Below are positions 32,388-45,000 of a DNA stretch of 45,000 nt, piece by piece (the stretch's first letter is position 1; each line of letters opens with the position of its first letter). The notes under the pieces were generated by a model that had not been told where the DNA came from, searched no databases, and worked only from the letters and a program-made list of their open reading frames with translations. The DNA comes from Chrysomallon squamiferum. Taxonomy: Eukaryota > Mollusca > Gastropoda > Neomphalida > Peltospiridae. Made by a program: the position numbers and the translations under genes. The stretch lies in contig CM022667.1 of assembly GCA_012295275.1 (NCBI GenBank), positions 16,176,266 through 16,221,265 on the forward strand. The letters are read 5' to 3'.

Positions 32388-45000
<12,613 letters not shown>

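Overview
This is intron-rich, AT-rich animal nuclear DNA. It is full of long (TC)n, (TG)n, (AAT)n and (TA)n microsatellites, and coding sequence occurs only as short exons of about 180-250 bp. A macin-family antimicrobial peptide gene, together with mosaic surface proteins of CCP, discoidin-like and kringle modules, points to a lophotrochozoan, most likely a mollusc. I cannot name the species. There is no rRNA, tRNA, CRISPR array or bacterial-type operon in the window.

The window holds a tandem, same-strand cluster of three paralogous mosaic transmembrane glycoprotein genes, called A, B and C here. I rebuilt them exon by exon from splice sites. Every internal exon is a multiple of 3 and every intron is phase 1, so each module can be duplicated or skipped without a frameshift. 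Gene B (18777-29558, 12 exons, about 1,245 aa) is complete: signal peptide, CCP, CCP, discoidin/FTP-like domain (two exons), CCP, second discoidin-like domain (two exons), kringle, kringle, an unrecognised 4-Cys module, a long Thr-rich mucin stalk, a conserved juxtamembrane motif, one transmembrane helix and a very short tail. Gene A (left edge to 15359, 19 exons seen) has the same 3' half but seven discoidin-like domains. Gene C (32388 to beyond the right edge) follows B up to the second kringle. Its signal-peptide exon is off frame by one base, and its second kringle lacks the first cysteine.

Layout: 1-15359 gene A; 15360-18776 spacer with microsatellites and a 60-bp-arm hairpin; 18777-29558 gene B; 29559-32387 spacer; 32388-45000 gene C. 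The 6-kb second intron of gene C contains a minus-strand gene (36156-36461) for a secreted 10-cysteine macin. Two copies of a TA-flanked MITE-like element lie in opposite orientations in introns of B and C. Decayed tandem copies of kringle exon ends lie in the introns after both kringle exons of B.

Taken together (inference), the locus encodes extracellular, mucin-stalked, multi-module adhesion or recognition receptors with an antimicrobial peptide gene nested among them. A role in mucosal defence or self/non-self recognition is plausible but not shown by sequence. The kringles lack the acidic residues of lysine-binding sites and the discoidin-like domains lack the classic fucose-binding motif, so the ligands are unknown.
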